Assembly (NCBI GenBank): GCA_016868775.1
Contig: VGFT01000001.1
Location: 310,001 to 374,000 of the forward strand
From: Bacteroidota bacterium
GTDB taxonomy: Bacteria > Bacteroidota > Bacteroidia > Chitinophagales > Chitinophagaceae
Reading direction: 5' to 3'
Length of the DNA stretch: 64,000 nucleotides
Within the stretch, counting starts at the first letter, position 1, and each line of letters begins with the position of its first letter. The notes under the pieces are model-generated. The model was not told the DNA's origin. It did not search any database and saw nothing but the letters and a program-made list of their open reading frames with translations. Shown here one piece after another: positions 60,506 to 64,000 of the stretch. A program made the position numbers and the translations under genes.

Positions 60506-60655
60506 ATGAGATTATCATCGCTTCCCTGCCGGAAAACGCGATCCACCCTGCAACATCGATACCAGTGTCGTCAATGCCAGCACGAAGAACTCAGAAATTT
60601 TCCGAACGAAAAAGAACAAGAGGACACGGTGTATTGCGATTTTTGTAACCCTTGA
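60506..60655 (+). CDS. Small zinc-ribbon protein coupled to tsaC
   Basis: 49 residues: MRLSSLPCRKTRSTLQHRYQ then CRQCQHEELRN and TVYCDFCNP, two CxxC pairs 22 residues apart as in zinc ribbons. The TGA overlaps the ATG of tsaC (TGATG). A different frame from ATG 60439 (MNNNPSSINDKRFPADVP) overlaps its 5' part and could be its true N-terminus after a frameshift. Not proven. Confidence 0.45.
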   Translation: MRLSSLPCRKTRSTLQHRYQCRQCQHEELRNFPNEKEQEDTVYCDFCNP

Positions 60656-61560
60656 TGATCACGCGAGACCTTTCCATAGCCCGCGATCATCTCCAACGCG
60701 GAGAGATCATTGGTCTGCCTACCGAAACGGTATACGGACTGGCCGGCAATGCGTTCGATGCCGCCGCCGTTCAAAAGATCTATTCCATAAAAAAACGCCC
60801 GGCTACCAATCCCCTGATCGTTCACGTGGGCTCCATTGCACAGGCCGAAACATTCGTGACTGAATTCCCCGACCCTCTTCGAAAACTCGCCGAACATTTC
60901 TGGCCCGGCCCCCTTACCCTGTTGCTAAAAAAATCCGATCACATCCCCGATGTGGTCACTGCCGGATCCGATCGCGTCGCTATTCGAATCCCCGATCATC
61001 CGCTTACTCTTGAACTACTGAATCAACTCGACTTTCCCCTCGTGGCCCCCAGTGCCAATCCGTATACGAAGATCAGTCCCACCCGCGCCGAAGAAGTCGA
61101 AGCCTATTTCGGCGAAGAAGTCCCGGTTGTTTTACAAGGTGGCGCCTGCGAAAAAGGATTGGAATCAACCATCGTGGGCTACGAAGATGATCAAGTGGTC
61201 GTGTACCGGCTGGGCTCCCTGACGGTGGAACAATTGGAGGCCGTTACCGACAATATCCGAATCAAAAACCGGGATAACCCGTCGGTATTGGCCCCGGGCA
61301 TGGCCAAAAAACATTACTCGCCCCAAACCCCCCTGAGCCTGGTCGATAATACTCAAGCCTTCCTCGACGCACACCCCGATCAGCGCATCGGAGTATTCCT
61401 TACCGGCGAGGAAAACCCCGATGAGATCGCCCCGGTTTTTTATGCCCGCCTGCAACACCTCGACAAGTCGGGATATGATCGATTGATCGCCAGCTACTTC
61501 CCCGAAAAAGGGCTGGGAAGAACCCTGAACGACCGGCTGCGAAGAGCGGGGGAGTATTAG
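60655..61560 (+). CDS. tsaC: L-threonylcarbamoyladenylate synthase
   Basis: 301 residues; TsaC2/Sua5 type, which makes the threonylcarbamoyl-AMP used for t6A in ANN-decoding tRNAs. GEIIGLPTETVYGLAGNAF, KKRPATNPLIVHV, FWPGPLTLLLKK and VAIRIPDHP are present, plus a C-terminal Sua5 domain after VLAPGMAKKHYSPQTPL. Its stop codon TAG lies in the first unit of a family C half-array. Confidence 0.93.
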   Translation: MITRDLSIARDHLQRGEIIGLPTETVYGLAGNAFDAAAVQKIYSIKKRPATNPLIVHVGSIAQAETFVTEFPDPLRKLAEHFWPGPLTLLLKKSDHIPDVVTAGSDRVAIRIPDHPLTLELLNQLDFPLVAPSANPYTKISPTRAEEVEAYFGEEVPVVLQGGACEKGLESTIVGYEDDQVVVYRLGSLTVEQLEAVTDNIRIKNRDNPSVLAPGMAKKHYSPQTPLSLVDNTQAFLDAHPDQRIGVFLTGEENPDEIAPVFYARLQHLDKSGYDRLIASYFPEKGLGRTLNDRLRRAGEY

Positions 61561-61595
61561 TTTGGGGAGTTTGGAAAGTTTGAACCTTTTGGGTG
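61560..61595. repeat. Half of a family C array
   Basis: GTTTGGGGA, GTTTGGAAA, GTTTGAACC, TTTTGGGTG at 9-bp spacing. The inverted half is missing. Confidence 0.6.
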
Positions 61596-61778
61596 GATGG
61601 GTGTTTTTATTTGTTGCAACCGGGTGATGATATTATAACATTGGAGCCAGCGCCAACCACGCCCCTGGAATACCTGATCTTGTCATGGGATCAGTTCGTG
61701 AATGAATTGGAATTCGAATAATTTATTCTTTCCTTAAGAGTTTGACGGGCTATTTTCGTGCAGAAAATAAACCCCCAC

Positions 61779-62393
61779 ATGAAATTCAATCTGCTTGTAT
61801 TGGTGATGACTGCAGGTGTATGGACCGCTTGCGAACCTAGTTCCACAAACAAAGAGTCCACTGAAAAGAAAGCCGATTCAACCACCCAATCCACCAACAA
61901 CTATCCCATGCCGCGGGTATGGGAGGTGAAAACCAAAACCGAAAAGTTGGTTATGGTTACCGAAACACATCCGAAAGGAGCCAGCTTGAGTGATCTGAAA
62001 GTGCATTTTCAAGGAGATAGTTCCAATGCCATTCGCTTTACCGATGTAGATCCTGTTACAGCTACCGTAATGGCAGACTTAGATAAGAATGGATTCGATG
62101 AGATCTATTTCGTTACGACGAGTGCCGGTTCGGGTTCCTATGGAAATCTAGTAGGCGTCTCTTCCAATAAAGACAAATCCCTTTCCCTTATGTACTTCCC
62201 GGAAATGGATCCTAACGATAAACAACCCGGTAAACTGTTTGACGGATACGAAGGACACGATCGTTACGCCATCGAAAACAACGTATTGATCCGTCGATTC
62301 CCCTACAAAGGCGATACCAATAACATGAAGTCGGTTCCCTATCAAATTATGATGGGAGAAGGCGGCTACATTGTTACGCCCAAGCGCAACTGA
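61779..62393 (+). CDS. Lipoprotein with an FG-GAP/calcium-loop-like segment
   Basis: 204 residues from ATG 61779 with signal LLVLVMTAGVWTACEPS. The middle has MADLDKNGFDEIYFVTTSAG, a D-x-D-x-N-G loop as in FG-GAP/VCBS repeats. No further family seen. It is convergent with the TonB receptor gene; the two stop codons abut. Confidence 0.65.
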   Translation: MKFNLLVLVMTAGVWTACEPSSTNKESTEKKADSTTQSTNNYPMPRVWEVKTKTEKLVMVTETHPKGASLSDLKVHFQGDSSNAIRFTDVDPVTATVMADLDKNGFDEIYFVTTSAGSGSYGNLVGVSSNKDKSLSLMYFPEMDPNDKQPGKLFDGYEGHDRYAIENNVLIRRFPYKGDTNNMKSVPYQIMMGEGGYIVTPKRN

Positions 62394-64000
62394 TCAGAAT
62401 TCCACGATCACACCCAGCGTAGGCAAGGCCCTTCCGTCGCGGTTGTCCAACAACACGGGAATGGCATTGCTCCCGTCCGCTTTCAACGGCGCACCATCCG
62501 AAGTGGTAAATGCTGAATTGTCGGTCGTCCGCTTGAACGTATACTGCGGGATCCCCGCCGCTTGCGCCGCATATACATTCGTAATATCGAGAAAGAGATC
62601 AAGCGTTACTTTTCTGTAATTCCATTTTTTATCGATGCGAAGATCGGCCGCATGAAAGGCAGGTAAGCGAAGCGTGTTCAACTGCGCATAATCAAATACA
62701 CCCACGCCCAAGAGCTGATAGCTATATCGGCTGGCTACCGGATCGTAAGGTGTATAAGGTGCAGCGCCCTGATAGCGAAACTTCATCCCCACTTCCCAAT
62801 TCTTTTTCAATTTATATCCACCGGTCAAACTGATCAGCACCCGATTGTCCCAGCTGGCCGGTGCATAACGCCCATTCGATCCGGTAAACTCACTTCGGTA
62901 GAAGGTTCCACTGAATACACCGAACGCCCGCTTGGTCAATTTTTGCTGATACAATAACTCCAACCCGTATGCTCTTCCCTTACCTGTTGCCGTTAACGGT
63001 TCATTGCCTACGGCCCCAAAATCCGTTCCCTTGTTGGCCAAACTAATACCATCGATGGTGCTGATGGGATAGTTCGAGTAGCCTTTATAAAATCCCTCGA
63101 TCGTAACACGCGTGAACAGGTCGGGCAGAAATTCGATACCGGCAGCCCAATGGGTGCTGCGGATATAATCGCCCGGATTCGAAAGGGTACTGCTGCTGCT
63201 TGTAGGATTTTGATAGGCCAACATCGTATAAGAGGGCAGTCGATAATACAGACCATAGCTTGTGCTCAGGTTCCATTTTTCAGCTAAGGCATAACTCAAA
63301 CTAAGGCGTGGACTGAATTGTCGAAGGGGATTGGATTCGCTGTTCGATAAATTATTGGCATCAACCCGTACCCCGCCACTCCAGGCCAAACGATCAGCGA
63401 GCAAACGCCCGCCTACCTGCGCAAAGGCTCCATAGCGCCAAAATCCGAGATCGGTCAAGCTATTGATGAATGAGGCCGGTTGCACTACGGTTCCGCTTCC
63501 GTCCACTATTTGCGGACGCAGCAATTGATAAAAGGTATTGTCAAATTGAACATACTGCAAGACGGCGCCATAGCTCATCTTGATGCCGTTGTGGTTGCGA
63601 ACGACTTCCCAGCGCAGTTTGTTCTCCGTCTCCAGACTGCGTATCTGCGCCGTGCGGGGCGTATTGTCGGGATCTTGATTGTCCTCGTATTTATCTGCCT
63701 GATTGTTCAGCCGATTCCGACTCAAAGAAAGATTCCAATAGCCGCCGGCGATCAACCGCTTGAGCGTGGCGCCAAGGGTATAACTTTTTTGTTGGATCAG
63801 CGGATTGCTGTTGAGGACATATAATTTTTCGGGTGTGGCCGCCCGCGGAACACCGAAACTGAATTCATCGATGGAGCCGATTCCCAATACGCTGAAGGTG
63901 GTTTTGTTGTTGATGCGGGTGGTGGATTTGAATTGGAAGTCCCAGTAATTCGGCCGTATCGGCAGATCGATCGCCTCGAAAAGAAATTGCAGATAACTGC
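62394..64000 (-). CDS. TonB-dependent receptor, N-terminus beyond window
   Basis: The frame stays open to the right edge (SYLQFLFEAIDLPIRPNYWD), so at least 535 codons of the barrel are seen: repeated strands such as YDPVASRYSYQLLGVGVFDY, FHAADLRIDKKWNYRKVTLD and a C-terminus LPTLGVIVEF ending in an aromatic residue as outer-membrane barrels do. The plug and TonB box are outside the window. Cargo unknown. Confidence 0.88.
   Translation of the reverse strand, partial: SYLQFLFEAIDLPIRPNYWDFQFKSTTRINNKTTFSVLGIGSIDEFSFGVPRAATPEKLYVLNSNPLIQQKSYTLGATLKRLIAGGYWNLSLSRNRLNNQADKYEDNQDPDNTPRTAQIRSLETENKLRWEVVRNHNGIKMSYGAVLQYVQFDNTFYQLLRPQIVDGSGTVVQPASFINSLTDLGFWRYGAFAQVGGRLLADRLAWSGGVRVDANNLSNSESNPLRQFSPRLSLSYALAEKWNLSTSYGLYYRLPSYTMLAYQNPTSSSSTLSNPGDYIRSTHWAAGIEFLPDLFTRVTIEGFYKGYSNYPISTIDGISLANKGTDFGAVGNEPLTATGKGRAYGLELLYQQKLTKRAFGVFSGTFYRSEFTGSNGRYAPASWDNRVLISLTGGYKLKKNWEVGMKFRYQGAAPYTPYDPVASRYSYQLLGVGVFDYAQLNTLRLPAFHAADLRIDKKWNYRKVTLDLFLDITNVYAAQAAGIPQYTFKRTTDNSAFTTSDGAPLKADGSNAIPVLLDNRDGRALPTLGVIVEF

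Overview
The window looks like chromosome of a member of the Bacteroidota, most likely a Chitinophagales/Chitinophagaceae-type bacterium. The reasons are two CarboxypepD_reg/TonB-type outer-membrane proteins, futalosine-pathway MqnC, many secreted proteins and lipoproteins with Bacteroidota-style signal peptides, almost no Shine-Dalgarno sequences, and promoters of the TAnnTTTG (-7) type. This is inference; no marker gene such as 16S rRNA is present.

Layout. 1-30.9 kb is ordinary, moderately GC-rich chromosome: an M16 peptidase (cut by the left edge), a secreted aspartyl protease, mqnC, a large outer-membrane beta-barrel protein, a SWIM/SNF2 helicase, comB with an SRPBCC protein, gcvT, a PadR/PspC operon, a DUF3089 lipoprotein, UspA, a kdsD-manC-aminotransferase operon, recQ, a GDPD lipoprotein, a CotH-like lipoprotein, tRNA-Met, hflX, a Rieske protein and tRNA-Asn. 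Between these genes sit short-period arrays of a kind I cannot assign to a known class. One family (A) has eight 7-bp palindromes GTTNAAC spaced exactly 11 bp apart, 84 bp long, always with GTTTAGC as fourth unit in the complete copies. Another (C) has four 9-bp GTTTGG units followed by four inverted ones. Two 7-bp-period families (B, D) also occur.

30.9-41.3 kb is an AT-rich accessory region anchored at tRNA-Asn. It is built like a chain of cassettes. A 75-bp end ending in TGTAAGGGGAGC recurs (complete at 33.0, 34.7 and 41.1 kb, decayed at 32.7 and 39.7 kb), each time followed by a private terminator, and in three places (counting the tRNA) by the 3' tail of a serine-recombinase-like gene. 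Cargo: a TIR/deoxyribosyltransferase-like protein with a lipoprotein, a TfoX C-terminal domain protein, an S41 peptidase, a CPA2 antiporter with a tiny membrane partner, HNH fragments, and a DUF2975-XRE-GyrI set. A truncated GNAT gene, a 40-bp direct repeat and a 137-bp attC-like palindrome mark further junctions.

41.4-44.7 kb holds a WYL-domain regulator divergent from three uncharacterised genes, the last with a coiled coil and an RmuC/PD-(D/E)XK-like core. A perfect palindromic operator candidate lies between them. This is my best candidate for an undescribed system. 44.7-55.2 kb carries a Ser/Thr kinase with a YD-repeat ectodomain, a secreted TPR protein, a secreted DRGH nuclease, a trypsin-like protease and a tightly overlapping TM2-DUF2752-membrane protein-M48 operon.

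55.6-64 kb returns to housekeeping content: DUF1801, DUF2279, dihydroorotase, a MORN/YwqK-like repeat protein, a zinc-ribbon ORF coupled to tsaC, an FG-GAP-like lipoprotein and a TonB-dependent receptor cut by the right edge. Four genes in the window are broken at A/T homopolymers by a single base, which could be sequencing error, slippage or real mutation.
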